Below are positions 17,433 through 25,688 of a stretch of 64,000 bases of DNA, in pieces. Made by a program: the position numbers and the translations under genes. The stretch covers positions 40,300-104,299 of the forward strand of contig JAQSXU010000009.1 in the NCBI GenBank assembly GCA_029256485.1. Direction: 5' to 3'. Within the stretch, counting starts at the first letter, position 1. The number at the start of each line of letters is the position of its first letter. This DNA is from Clostridiaceae bacterium. Lineage in GTDB: Bacteria > Bacillota_A > Clostridia > Clostridiales > Clostridiaceae. The notes beneath the pieces are model-generated. The model was not told where the DNA came from, did not search any database, and saw only the letters and a program-made list of their open reading frames with translations.

Positions 17433-17576
17433 ATGCAGAATAAGCTTAAAAATACACAAAATAATAAAAAGGAAGATGGAAGATTTAAAAAGAAAAATAT
17501 TAAACACGATCCAAGTGCAGAAAGCGCCAGAGCAGTATTTGGAGAACCTAAAGCACATAAAGATTTTGATGATTAA
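17433..17576 (+). CDS. Small charged protein, 47 aa (clostridial type)
   Basis: A short ORF with a good ribosome site (AAAGGAG ten bases before ATG 17433). It is rich in Lys, Asn and Gln at its N-terminus and carries HDPSAESARAVFGEPKAHKD near its C-terminus. This pattern resembles a small conserved protein family I associate with clostridia, but I cannot name a function. No signal peptide or membrane segment. It lies 54 bases before lepB in the same direction. Confidence 0.7.
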   Translation: MQNKLKNTQNNKKEDGRFKKKNIKHDPSAESARAVFGEPKAHKDFDD

Positions 17577-17630
17577 GTTTTACCAATATGCTATAATTTA
17601 TGTATTGATAGAAATCTGGAGGAAAACAAT

Positions 17631-18182
17631 ATGAATTGGTTTAACAATAAGATTGGTAAAGAGATAAAGGAATACAGCATATCAATTATCATTGCATTTA
17701 TTATAGCATTAACTTTTAAGACATATGTTTTTGCGAGAGCTGATGTAGTAGGTCCTTCAATGCAAAATACTCTGCATACTAATGATGTAGTTTTTGCTGA
17801 GAAAGTAAGTTTATTAACTCATGATTTTAAAAAAGGGCAAATCGTAATTTTTAATTCTCATGATATAAGCAATAATTCATATGTTAAAAGGATAATTGCT
17901 TTAGAAGGGGATACAGTTGAAATAAAAAATGGAAAAGTATATGTAAATGAGAAGATAATAGATGAACCCTATGTTTCAATTGACAATATAACTACTGGTG
18001 GAAGTTTTTTAAGGGAAGGGCAGAAGTACACAGTTCCTTCTAATCATATTTTTGTTATGGGTGACAATAGAGAAAACAGCACTGATAGTAGAGAGATTGG
18101 GGCAATTGATTATAAAGACATAGAGGGACATGTTATATTAAGAGCATATCCATTTGCCTCAATAAAGTATTTTAAAAATTAA
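17631..18182 (+). CDS. lepB: Signal peptidase I
   Basis: Membrane-bound serine/lysine protease that removes signal peptides from secreted proteins. The 183-aa protein has one N-terminal membrane anchor (SIIIAFIIALTFKTYVFA), the catalytic Ser in GPSMQNTL, the catalytic Lys in VKRIIALEGDTVEI, and the box E motif MGDNRENSTDSR. Length and topology are typical of Gram-positive type I peptidases. TCTGGAGG precedes ATG 17631. Followed by a terminator. Confidence 0.95.
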   Translation: MNWFNNKIGKEIKEYSISIIIAFIIALTFKTYVFARADVVGPSMQNTLHTNDVVFAEKVSLLTHDFKKGQIVIFNSHDISNNSYVKRIIALEGDTVEIKNGKVYVNEKIIDEPYVSIDNITTGGSFLREGQKYTVPSNHIFVMGDNRENSTDSREIGAIDYKDIEGHVILRAYPFASIKYFKN

Positions 18183-18260
18183 ATTTTCAGTGAATGCTTT
18201 TATAAGAGTGATTTTCATAATTATTGAAATTTATTTTAAGGTATGGTAATATTTTAAAAT

Positions 18261-18282
18261 GAAGTTACGAAAACTTCTTTTT
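18261..18282 (+). terminator. Terminator after lepB
   Basis: GAAGTT / AACTTC hairpin with a 5-base loop followed by TTTTT. Confidence 0.75.
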
Positions 18283-18320
18283 AAGTATTTTTAGTTGCAT
18301 GTAAATTTAGTTATACCACG

Positions 18321-18352
18321 AAGGTAGAATATTTATTGTTCTGCCTTTTTTT
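18321..18352 (+). terminator. Second terminator, possible attenuator before cbiM
   Basis: AAGGTAGAA pairs with TTCTGCCTT (one G-T) and is followed by a long T-run. It lies 40 bases downstream of the lepB terminator and just before the cobalt/nickel transporter, so it may be an attenuator. No cobalamin or NiCo riboswitch core is recognisable upstream of it. Confidence 0.7.
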
Positions 18353-18373
18353 ATTTTTTATAATAATACTTTA

Positions 18374-19363
18374 ATGGGGGCGATTAAAATTCATATTCCT
18401 GACAATTATCTAAGTCCATCAACTTGTGCTGTTCTTGCAGCTGTAATGGTTCCGATTTGGAAAAGAGCAGCATCCAAGGTGAAAAGTGAAATGAGCAAGA
18501 AAAAGATGCCTTTATTAGGGATTTGTTCAGCTTTTTCATTTTTGATAATGATGTTTAATGTGCCTCTGCCAGGTGGTACAACAGCTCATGCTGTTGGAGG
18601 TGTATTGCTTGCAATTTTACTGGGACCTAACGCTGCAGTTATTTCAGTTACTATAGCACTTCTTGTTCAAGCTCTATTTTTTGGAGATGGTGGTATATTG
18701 GCATTTGGAGCTAATACATTTAATATGGCTTTTATAATGCCGTATATTGGATATCTTGTGTATACAAGTATAAGAAAAAGAGTTAAGTCTGAAAAAGGTG
18801 AATATATTGCTGCTTTTATTGGAAGTTATATTGGTATCGTAACTTCAGCAGCTTTTACGGCAATAGAATTTGGTATTCAGCCCCTGCTGTTTAAAGATGC
18901 TTCAGGAGTACCACTGTACTGCCCATATCCTATTACAGTATCCATACCAGCAATGGTGATTCCACATCTATTAGTGGGAATTTTAGAAGGAGCAATTACA
19001 GTAGGCGTTTATGCTTATGTGAAAAAAATGTCTCCAGGGAGCATATACAAAAATGAAAAAACTAATAATAAATCTTTAGTAATCTTGATTGTTTCATTAA
19101 TAATTTTAAGCCCCATAGGTCTTATTGCCAGCGGAACTGCTTGGGGTGAATGGAATGTTAATAAAATTAAGGATTTATTAGGATTTGTTCCACAGGGAAT
19201 GAAAAATGGTGTACACTTTAAATCATTTATGCCCGGTTATTCAATAATGGGAATTCATGAGTTTGCTGCATATATAATTTCTGCTCTACTGGGTGTGACT
19301 CTTATTATTATACTTTTTAAACTAATCATAAAAAATAAAAAAACAGCGGAAAATAAAATTTAA
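18374..19363 (+). CDS. cbiM: ECF-type cobalt/nickel transporter S component, CbiM with PDGLE-like tail
   Basis: Membrane substrate-capture subunit of a cobalt or nickel ECF importer. The family-typical N-terminus HIPDNYLSP supplies the metal-binding His, followed by the VPLPGGTTAHAVGG and GDGGILAFGANTFNM motifs. After about residue 230 a second segment (SPIGLIASGTAWGEW, then two further hydrophobic stretches) matches the PDGLE/CbiN-like domain, so this is an M-N fusion and explains why no separate cbiN is present. The only ATG (18374) has no ribosome site. GGGGG at 18376 is well placed for an ATT at 18389, which would give the usual N-terminus (I)HIPDNYL. Confidence 0.9.
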   Translation: MGAIKIHIPDNYLSPSTCAVLAAVMVPIWKRAASKVKSEMSKKKMPLLGICSAFSFLIMMFNVPLPGGTTAHAVGGVLLAILLGPNAAVISVTIALLVQALFFGDGGILAFGANTFNMAFIMPYIGYLVYTSIRKRVKSEKGEYIAAFIGSYIGIVTSAAFTAIEFGIQPLLFKDASGVPLYCPYPITVSIPAMVIPHLLVGILEGAITVGVYAYVKKMSPGSIYKNEKTNNKSLVILIVSLIILSPIGLIASGTAWGEWNVNKIKDLLGFVPQGMKNGVHFKSFMPGYSIMGIHEFAAYIISALLGVTLIIILFKLIIKNKKTAENKI

Positions 19364-19376
19364 AAATGATAAAATG

Positions 19377-19411
19377 TAACTGTCAGTTTTTTATCTGTCA
19401 GTTATATTTTT
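19377..19411 (+). terminator. Terminator-like hairpin between cbiM and cbiQ
   Basis: TAACTGTCAG / CTGTCAGTTA (one T-T mismatch) with a T-rich loop and a following T-run. It probably reduces read-through from cbiM into cbiQO. Confidence 0.6.
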
Positions 19412-19428
19412 TTGATAGGTGATTAAAT

Positions 19429-20226
19429 ATGGGAGAATGGTTGTTTAATAGAGATAATTATAAACCAAAGAAAGATAGTGATAACTTTATGGACAAAACT
19501 ATAAGCGCTATGCTTAAAATTTTGTCCAAAGTTAAAAGAGAATATAATTACAGCAGTAGGTTTATGTATAAATTAAATCCAGTGTTAAAAGTAATTTTTT
19601 CTCTGTTCCTAATTATATGTGTATCAATAAGCAGAGGGTATCTATATACTCTTTCTATAATGACTTTTGTTCTTATTTTACTTTGTTTTATGGATGTAGA
19701 AAGCATGTTGAAAATATTGAAAATGGCAGTAGTGGTACCAGTTTTTACTTTTATAATGCTTATACCATCAATTGTATATGGCAATATAAGCAACAGCTTA
19801 CTTATTGTGATTAAAATTTTTGTTACTTTACTGATTGTAAACATACTATCAAATACAACCAAGTGGAGTCAAATAACAAAAGCACTTAAGGTATTTTATA
19901 TACCAGATATTTTTTTGCTGATTTTTGATATTACTATTAAATATATATATATTTTAGGTGAGTTTTCATTGGATATGTTTTATGCACTAAAGCTGAGGTC
20001 TGTAGGGAAAAATAATAGTAAATATGTGTCTATATCAAAAATAATGGGAAATCTCTTTATTAAATCTAAGGATATGGGAGAAGATATGTATTCAGCAATG
20101 GAATGCAGAGGATTTACAGGGGAGTATAAGTCCATAAGTAAATTTTCATTTTCATTTTATGATTTCCTTTATTCAGCTGTTAGTGTTTCATTGATTTTAT
20201 TATATTTTTTAATTGGCAGGATGTGA
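19429..20226 (+). CDS. cbiQ: ECF cobalt/nickel transporter T component
   Basis: A 265-aa energy-coupling transmembrane protein. It has five or so membrane segments and the cytoplasmic coupling motifs FYALKLRSVG and AMECRGFTG near residues 185-225, which are the paired A-R-x-G type helices that contact the ATPases. AGGTGAT lies before ATG 19429. Overlap or near-overlap with cbiO and position after cbiM confirm a CbiMQO importer that would supply cobalt for the B12-dependent aminomutase in this window, or nickel. Confidence 0.9.
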   Translation: MGEWLFNRDNYKPKKDSDNFMDKTISAMLKILSKVKREYNYSSRFMYKLNPVLKVIFSLFLIICVSISRGYLYTLSIMTFVLILLCFMDVESMLKILKMAVVVPVFTFIMLIPSIVYGNISNSLLIVIKIFVTLLIVNILSNTTKWSQITKALKVFYIPDIFLLIFDITIKYIYILGEFSLDMFYALKLRSVGKNNSKYVSISKIMGNLFIKSKDMGEDMYSAMECRGFTGEYKSISKFSFSFYDFLYSAVSVSLILLYFLIGRM

Positions 20227-20231
20227 TAACT

Positions 20232-20957
20232 ATGATAGAAATTAAAGATGTAACCTTTAGTTATAAAGGATGTTTAGCACTAAAGAATATTAATTTGACA
20301 ATAAATGAAGGTGAATCTATAGCTTTAATTGGGCCCAATGGAAGCGGTAAATCTACTTTATTAAAACTAATTAATGGGATTTTGTTCCCGGATAAGGGAG
20401 AATTTTTATTTCAAGGTCAGCTTATTAATGAACACTATTTTGCAAAGAGCATAAATTCCAAACTTTTTCATAAAAACATAGGATTTGTTTTTCAAAATTC
20501 AGATTCTCAATTATTCTGTTCCAATGTATATGAAGAAATTGCATTTGGCCCAAGACAAATGGGTATGAGTGAAAATGAAATAAATGAAAGAGTGAAAGAT
20601 TGTTTAGAACTTTTAAATATTGAAAATATAAAGCATAGGGAGCCATATCATTTAAGCGGGGGAGAAAAAAGGAAGGTTGCCATAGCTTCAGTTTTAGCAC
20701 TTAATCCGGAAGTGTTAGTGTTAGATGAACCTATGAACGGTATTGATCCAAAAGGGAAAAATTTTTTAAAGGAGTTAATAATTAAATTGAATCTCAGCGG
20801 AAAAACTATTATATGCTCAACACATGATTTCCAATACGTAGAAGGCATGTTTAAAAGAGCAATAGTGTTTTCAGAGAATCATAAAATTATTAGGGACGAC
20901 GTTTATTCAAATGTATTATCGGATAAAGCTTTTTTGATGGAGAATAATATTATTTAA
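20232..20957 (+). CDS. cbiO: ECF cobalt/nickel transporter ATPase
   Basis: ABC ATPase of the CbiO type: Walker A GPNGSGKST, Q-loop FVFQNSDSQLF typical of ECF ATPases, signature LSGGEKRKVAIASVLAL, Walker B LVLDEPMNGIDP. The start at ATG 20232 (AGGATGTG upstream) gives 241 aa; a GTG at 20223 is less likely. Its stop overlaps by four bases the stop of the convergent transporter gene, so there is no room for a terminator between them. Confidence 0.93.
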   Translation: MIEIKDVTFSYKGCLALKNINLTINEGESIALIGPNGSGKSTLLKLINGILFPDKGEFLFQGQLINEHYFAKSINSKLFHKNIGFVFQNSDSQLFCSNVYEEIAFGPRQMGMSENEINERVKDCLELLNIENIKHREPYHLSGGEKRKVAIASVLALNPEVLVLDEPMNGIDPKGKNFLKELIIKLNLSGKTIICSTHDFQYVEGMFKRAIVFSENHKIIRDDVYSNVLSDKAFLMENNII

Positions 20958-22315
20958 ATAATAAATAAGGTCAGTATTACTGTAAAAAAAATACCCGCAA
21001 TTACTGGTATTATGTTCTTTTTTACTATGTCCATAGGATCTGCATTGCATACGGCTGCAATGGGTACCACACTCCAGGGAATAATAGTTCCGCCTCCTAC
21101 CCAAATAGTAATTATTTGGCCTAAAGCAGCTAATTTTTCACCGCTGATGTTGAGATTATTGGAAAATACTGAAGCAAGTGTTCCAATTAGTGGAAGTCCT
21201 GCGAAACCTGAACCTCCTACACCCATTAAAGCACTGATGGAAGATTCCATAATTACTACTGAGGTTTTATTAACTGGAATACTTTGAGAAATAAACATTC
21301 CTAAATCTGATAATATAGATGGACTGCCCTGATTAAAAATTAAGGCCGCAGTACTCTTATTTCCTAAGAAAAAGAAAGCTCCAATAACAATAATCGGGGC
21401 AAAGGCTTTCATGCCAAACATGAACCCATTACGTATATATGAAGTAATTTCGCCTAAAGCTCCTTTTATTTTAAATCTGATGATACTGGAGATTATCATT
21501 ATAATTATTGATGTACCGCCAATTAATGCAGTGGATTCACTTCCTCTTAGTTTGTATTTATACATAATAATAATATCAATCACAAACATTGTTGTAACAA
21601 AATAACCTATAAATCTAACTTTTGAACTTACTTTAACATTAGTGCTTATAGAGTGAACTTCAGGATTTTTAACAATTTTAGTATCCGCTTTAAAAAGCAA
21701 ATAAGAAGTTAAAATTGTAATTGAACTCATAACTGCCCATAGGGGAATACATGACTTAATTATGGGATATGGTGAGGTTAATCCCAGAGCCTTAGCGGTT
21801 ATGGAGGGACCTGCCTGAATAAAAAAGTCACTGGATAGGGCGGCACCATTACCAAACAAATCTATTGCAACAGCACACCATAATGGTGAAAGCCCAGCTT
21901 TAACAGCAGCTGGCACCATTATGGATCCAATAAATGCTACAGCTGGAGTCGGCCATATCAGCCAGGAAGTTATAAGCATTGTAAAACCCAGCATAAAAAA
22001 TGCACTTTCTTTATTTTTTATAAACCTTTCTAATGGTTTTATCATAACCTTATCTGCCTGTAAATCTCTTAAGGAGTTTGTCATAGCGCTGATTAAAGAT
22101 ATTATAATTATAATTTCAATAAATTCTTTACTGGATACGATGATTGCTTTGTAAAGTATTTGAATAGAGGATATGAAATTTTTAGATTCTGCAATTCCTA
22201 TTAAAAATATGCCCAAAAGGCATGGGAGAGTTATATCTTTTTTTAAGCACATTATAATGAGAATAAGCAAAATAAAAGCAAAATAAATATAATGAACTAA
22301 ACTTAAAACTACCAT
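20954..22315 (-). CDS. Multi-spanning membrane transporter of unknown family
   Basis: A 453-aa protein with 11-13 hydrophobic segments arranged as two similar halves. Polar helix-breaking motifs include LITSWLIWPTPAVAFIGSI, DLFGNGAALSSDFFIQAGP, and near the end VGGSGFAGLPLIGTLA and IITIWVGGGTIIPWSVVP. The overall look is of an ion-coupled anion or organic-acid transporter (ArsB/NhaD/DcuC-like superfamily), but I cannot assign a family. I start it at ATG 22315 because GGGGTG sits just upstream; an ATG nine codons earlier lacks a site. Its end overlaps the cbiO stop on the other strand. Confidence 0.65.
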   Translation of the reverse strand: MVVLSLVHYIYFAFILLILIIMCLKKDITLPCLLGIFLIGIAESKNFISSIQILYKAIIVSSKEFIEIIIIISLISAMTNSLRDLQADKVMIKPLERFIKNKESAFFMLGFTMLITSWLIWPTPAVAFIGSIMVPAAVKAGLSPLWCAVAIDLFGNGAALSSDFFIQAGPSITAKALGLTSPYPIIKSCIPLWAVMSSITILTSYLLFKADTKIVKNPEVHSISTNVKVSSKVRFIGYFVTTMFVIDIIIMYKYKLRGSESTALIGGTSIIIMIISSIIRFKIKGALGEITSYIRNGFMFGMKAFAPIIVIGAFFFLGNKSTAALIFNQGSPSILSDLGMFISQSIPVNKTSVVIMESSISALMGVGGSGFAGLPLIGTLASVFSNNLNISGEKLAALGQIITIWVGGGTIIPWSVVPIAAVCNADPMDIVKKNIIPVIAGIFFTVILTLFII

Positions 22316-22511
22316 TAATACACCCCAATGCTGTAAAAGCAATTAATATAATTTCACATGGCAAATCTATCTAAGATAGTAGTATTAGTAAAATGTGAAA
22401 TAGTATTCATATAATGTAATATAAATTTATTTAATTTGTATTATAGTTTTAATAAATTGAAAAATAATAATGATATAATATTATTATAACTCTTTGAAAG
22501 AGGGTGATTCG

Positions 22512-23627
22512 TTGAAAATTAATACAAATAGAAATATTAGAAGAATTATTTTAGTGTTGATTTTAATCATAATAGCAGGTATTGGAGTACTTTATTTATA
22601 TTTAAGATCAAATATTTATAGAACAACAAAGACAATCCCTAACACTGAAATTCAGGAATCTAAATCAAATAATGAATCTGACAAGGAACCAGTATATGAA
22701 GAAGCAAAGGGAATAACAAACATTCTTATAATTGGAACTGATGCAAGGCAGTTGAATGAAAATTCCAGGTCCGATTCTATGATGATAGCCACCATTGATT
22801 CCAATAAAAAAGAAGTAAGGCTAACTTCCATATTGAGAGATACCTATGTAGACATTAAGGGTCACGGAAAACAGAAAATAAATGCTGCTTTTGCATATGG
22901 CGGTGCTGAGCTATTAATGAATACACTTCAAAACACATTTAACATTAAGCTTGATAAGTATGCAATTATTAACTTTGGAGGTTTCGAAGGAGTTGTGGAT
23001 GCAGTTGGTGGATTAGATATAAATGTAAAGAGTTATGAAGTAAGCGAAATTAACAAATATATTGGAGAAACAGACTCAGTTAAATCTCCTATGATTACTA
23101 AGGCAGGATATCAGCACATGGATGGACAGCAATCGTTATCATATGCCAGAATCAGACATGTTGGGAATGGAGTTTACGAAAGAGATGAAAGACAAAGAAC
23201 TGTTGCTTCACTGCTTCTAGATAAACTTAAAACTACCAGTGTGTTTAATTATCCCACATTAATGTCTAAGCTGATGCCATGTATTAAGACTAATATTGAA
23301 CCTGCATTCTTTTTAAGCTATGCATATACTGTATCAAAATTTAAACCATTAAAGGTGGAGCAATTACAAATTCCTCTTACAGAACTAAGTGATGGAAGAA
23401 TTTACAATGGAAGCTGGGTATTTTTGATGGATAAACAACAAAATGCAAGTATATTAAATGATTTTGTATTTAAATCAATTATACCAGATAAAAAGAAGCT
23501 TAATTATTCGTCCTTCAAAAGGGCCATTGATAAGTATTTAAGTGAAGAAGTGAAGAAGGAACCAAAAAGTATACCAGCTGGAGACTTGAAAAAGGAACCT
23601 TATGAAAGTGATCATAGCTACCCTTAA
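22512..23627 (+). CDS. LytR-CpsA-Psr (LCP) family cell-wall ligase
   Basis: LCP proteins attach anionic glycopolymers to peptidoglycan from undecaprenyl-linked precursors. The protein has one N-terminal membrane segment (residues 12-35), then the LCP domain: NILIIGTDARQLNENSRSDSMMIATID, LTSILRDTYVDIKGHGKQKINAAFAYGG, and the arginine motif SYARIRHVGNGVYERDERQR. The C-terminal about 120 residues are a variable tail ending in a Lys/Pro-rich stretch. The start is TTG at 22512 after GAGGGTGAT. Likely monocistronic, followed by a palindromic element. Confidence 0.92.
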   Translation: MKINTNRNIRRIILVLILIIIAGIGVLYLYLRSNIYRTTKTIPNTEIQESKSNNESDKEPVYEEAKGITNILIIGTDARQLNENSRSDSMMIATIDSNKKEVRLTSILRDTYVDIKGHGKQKINAAFAYGGAELLMNTLQNTFNIKLDKYAIINFGGFEGVVDAVGGLDINVKSYEVSEINKYIGETDSVKSPMITKAGYQHMDGQQSLSYARIRHVGNGVYERDERQRTVASLLLDKLKTTSVFNYPTLMSKLMPCIKTNIEPAFFLSYAYTVSKFKPLKVEQLQIPLTELSDGRIYNGSWVFLMDKQQNASILNDFVFKSIIPDKKKLNYSSFKRAIDKYLSEEVKKEPKSIPAGDLKKEPYESDHSYP

Positions 23628-23648
23628 TAATAAAGATTAAAAATTAAA

Positions 23649-23765
23649 TAACAAAGAATAAAGAATGTTGTTTTGCCTTGGGGCAAAACTAAAAATAGAT
23701 TTTCTGCAAAAGCAGAAAATCTACAATAATTGTTATTTGTTATCTATTCTTTATTCTTTTGTTGA
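23649..23765. repeat. Nested palindromic element (MITE-like)
   Basis: Terminal inverted sequences AACAAAGAATAAAGAAT (ending 23666) and ATTCTTTATTCTTTTGTT (from 23746) enclose two perfect hairpins: TTTTGCC/GGCAAAA (23671-23688) and a 12-bp stem TAGATTTTCTGC/GCAGAAAATCTA (23696-23723). It fills the gap between two convergent genes and could act as a bidirectional terminator. The architecture is that of a small mobile repeat without coding capacity. Confidence 0.6.
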
Positions 23766-23766
23766 A

Positions 23767-24858
23767 TTATCCAAGGTCTAAGTGTATTGCCTTAACCTGA
23801 CACTTTGTAACACAAAGACCACAGCCATAACATCTTTCACTTGAAATATTTGCTTTATTATTTTCCATATGGATTGCTTTATATGGACAAGTTTTAGCAC
23901 AAATTTCACAGGATACACATAAATCTTTATTAATAGTTGGAACTATAGTAGAGTTAATATATTTTCTCGTTTTTATTTTATCTATAGCAACACCTTTAAT
24001 ATCATTAATACTTGAATAATTATGAGCATCCAGCCAATCATTAACCTCATCTATCACCCTATGGAAAATAGATGGACCTTCTGACATAGCAGCGGTACAT
24101 ATTTGAACTGCTGATGCACCTGCCATAAACATTTCAATAACATCAGCACCGCAGCTTATACCTCCTGCACCTATAATAGGAACTTTAACTGAGTTTGCAA
24201 TTTCGTACACATATCTCATAGCAAGAGGTTTAATGGCTTTTCCAGTAAGCCAGGTATATCCTGAGGCATTTCCTAAGAAAGGCATACCAGTTTCAATATC
24301 AATATTGAGACAAGGTCCCAAGGAATTGATAACAGAGAAACCAGCAGCACCTTCCTCCACAAGCTTCTTAGCATACCAGCCTGTATTTGGAATACCTGGG
24401 GAAAGCTTCATAAATACGGGCTTATTAATTTTATTTGCAGCATTTAATGCTTGAAGAACATGACTTATATCTCTTCCGGTATAATTTGTAACCAGCTCCA
24501 CTGCATCAGCAAAAGGTGATATTAAAGGTATAATTTTTTCAATTTCCTCAACTGTGTAACCTAAGCTTATTATCAGCGGTAGCCCAGAGGCTTTACATCG
24601 TGAATATTCATTTTCTACCCAGTATTGCACGGAATGTTCTGACCATAATGCTGTATTTAGAAGACCTCCATCTATTTCCTGAATATAAGGCCTTGGAGTA
24701 CTTGAAGCATCAATAGATACTGTTTTAGTAACTAAGGCACCAACACCATTTCTAGCACATTCCAAAATGCAGTCAGCATTTCTAACTATTGGACCAGAGG
24801 CAGGCATTATTGGATTTTTTAATTTTAAACCTTTCAAATTTATACTTAAATCAGCCAT
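23767..24858 (-). CDS. Dihydroorotate dehydrogenase-like flavoprotein with two 4Fe-4S clusters
   Basis: A 363-aa fusion. Residues 1-300 form a TIM barrel of the dihydroorotate/dihydropyrimidine dehydrogenase class (start LKLKNPIMPASGP, phosphate-binding IIGAGGISCGADVIEMFMAGA). Residues 305-363 hold a bacterial ferredoxin domain with CVSCEICAKTCP and CYGCGLCVTKCQ. The layout resembles PreA, the ferredoxin-containing subunit of dihydropyrimidine dehydrogenase, but there is no PreT partner or pyrimidine gene nearby, and the substrate is unknown. It is too divergent around the active-site loop for me to call PyrD. GGAGGTG precedes ATG 24858. Confidence 0.75.
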   Translation of the reverse strand: MADLSINLKGLKLKNPIMPASGPIVRNADCILECARNGVGALVTKTVSIDASSTPRPYIQEIDGGLLNTALWSEHSVQYWVENEYSRCKASGLPLIISLGYTVEEIEKIIPLISPFADAVELVTNYTGRDISHVLQALNAANKINKPVFMKLSPGIPNTGWYAKKLVEEGAAGFSVINSLGPCLNIDIETGMPFLGNASGYTWLTGKAIKPLAMRYVYEIANSVKVPIIGAGGISCGADVIEMFMAGASAVQICTAAMSEGPSIFHRVIDEVNDWLDAHNYSSINDIKGVAIDKIKTRKYINSTIVPTINKDLCVSCEICAKTCPYKAIHMENNKANISSERCYGCGLCVTKCQVKAIHLDLG

Positions 24859-25019
24859 AATCGCACCTCCAAGATATAATTTTATTTATAATTTTAACAC
24901 ATATTTATAATTGAATAAAGGAATTAATTTTATTATATTTTTATATGCATTAGTTCACTTTTTCATGATAAATATATATGCTATACTTATAGAGAAAAAT
25001 AATAGAGGGGGATAATCTT

Positions 25020-25676
25020 GTGATAAAAGCAGTATTATTTGATTTTGATGGAACATTAATTAATACAAATGACTTAATAATCAATTCTTTTAAATATGCA
25101 CTAAAAAAAGTGGACAATGCTAATGTGCCATCTGAAAAAATAGTTAAAACCTTTGGTGAACCATTAAGAATGTGTCTTAGTGATCTCTCTGACAGCAACC
25201 TTGATGAACTAATGAAAGAGTTTAGAGAATATAATGAATCTAATCATGACGAAATGGTTAAAGAGTTTAAAGGGGTTAAGGAAGGGCTTGTGGAATTAAA
25301 ACGTATGGGAATGAAATTAGGTATTGTTACATCCAAAAGAAAGATTATGGCTAAAAGGGGATTAAAGCTTATTGGAATAGAAAAGTACATAGATGTAATA
25401 ATTACTTCAGAGGATACAGAAAAGCATAAACCGCTAGGTGATCCTGCCTTAATTGCCTGTGAACTTTTAAATGTTATGCCAGGTGAAGCTGTAATGGTAG
25501 GAGACAGCCATAATGATATCCTATGCGGGAAAAATGCAGGATGCTTCACAGCCTTGGTAAATTACACATTGCTTCCAATGGAGGACTTAATTAAATTAAA
25601 GCCGAATTACATAATTAACAGCATTTTAGAACTATCAGAAATGCTGGAAGATAATGAAAAAGTAATTAATAGTTAA
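25020..25676 (+). CDS. HAD-family hydrolase (PpaX/Gph-like phosphatase)
   Basis: A 218-aa HAD phosphatase with motif I DFDGTLINT, motif II Ser/Thr in LGIVTSKRK, the Lys in EKHKPLGDP and motif III VGDSHNDILCGKNAG. The alpha-helical cap between residues 20 and 80 is of the phosphoglycolate/pyrophosphatase (PpaX) type. Start GTG 25020 follows AGAGGGGGATA. It lies 12 bases upstream of the YjjI-like glycyl radical enzyme gene and may be co-transcribed with it; whether it acts on a related phosphorylated substrate is unknown. Confidence 0.85.
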   Translation: MIKAVLFDFDGTLINTNDLIINSFKYALKKVDNANVPSEKIVKTFGEPLRMCLSDLSDSNLDELMKEFREYNESNHDEMVKEFKGVKEGLVELKRMGMKLGIVTSKRKIMAKRGLKLIGIEKYIDVIITSEDTEKHKPLGDPALIACELLNVMPGEAVMVGDSHNDILCGKNAGCFTALVNYTLLPMEDLIKLKPNYIINSILELSEMLEDNEKVINS

Positions 25677-25688
25677 GAGGGTGAAAAC

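Noticed and set aside
18183..18373. Cobalamin or NiCo riboswitch before cbiM
   Set aside because: The region is too short for a cobalamin riboswitch and no conserved core was found.
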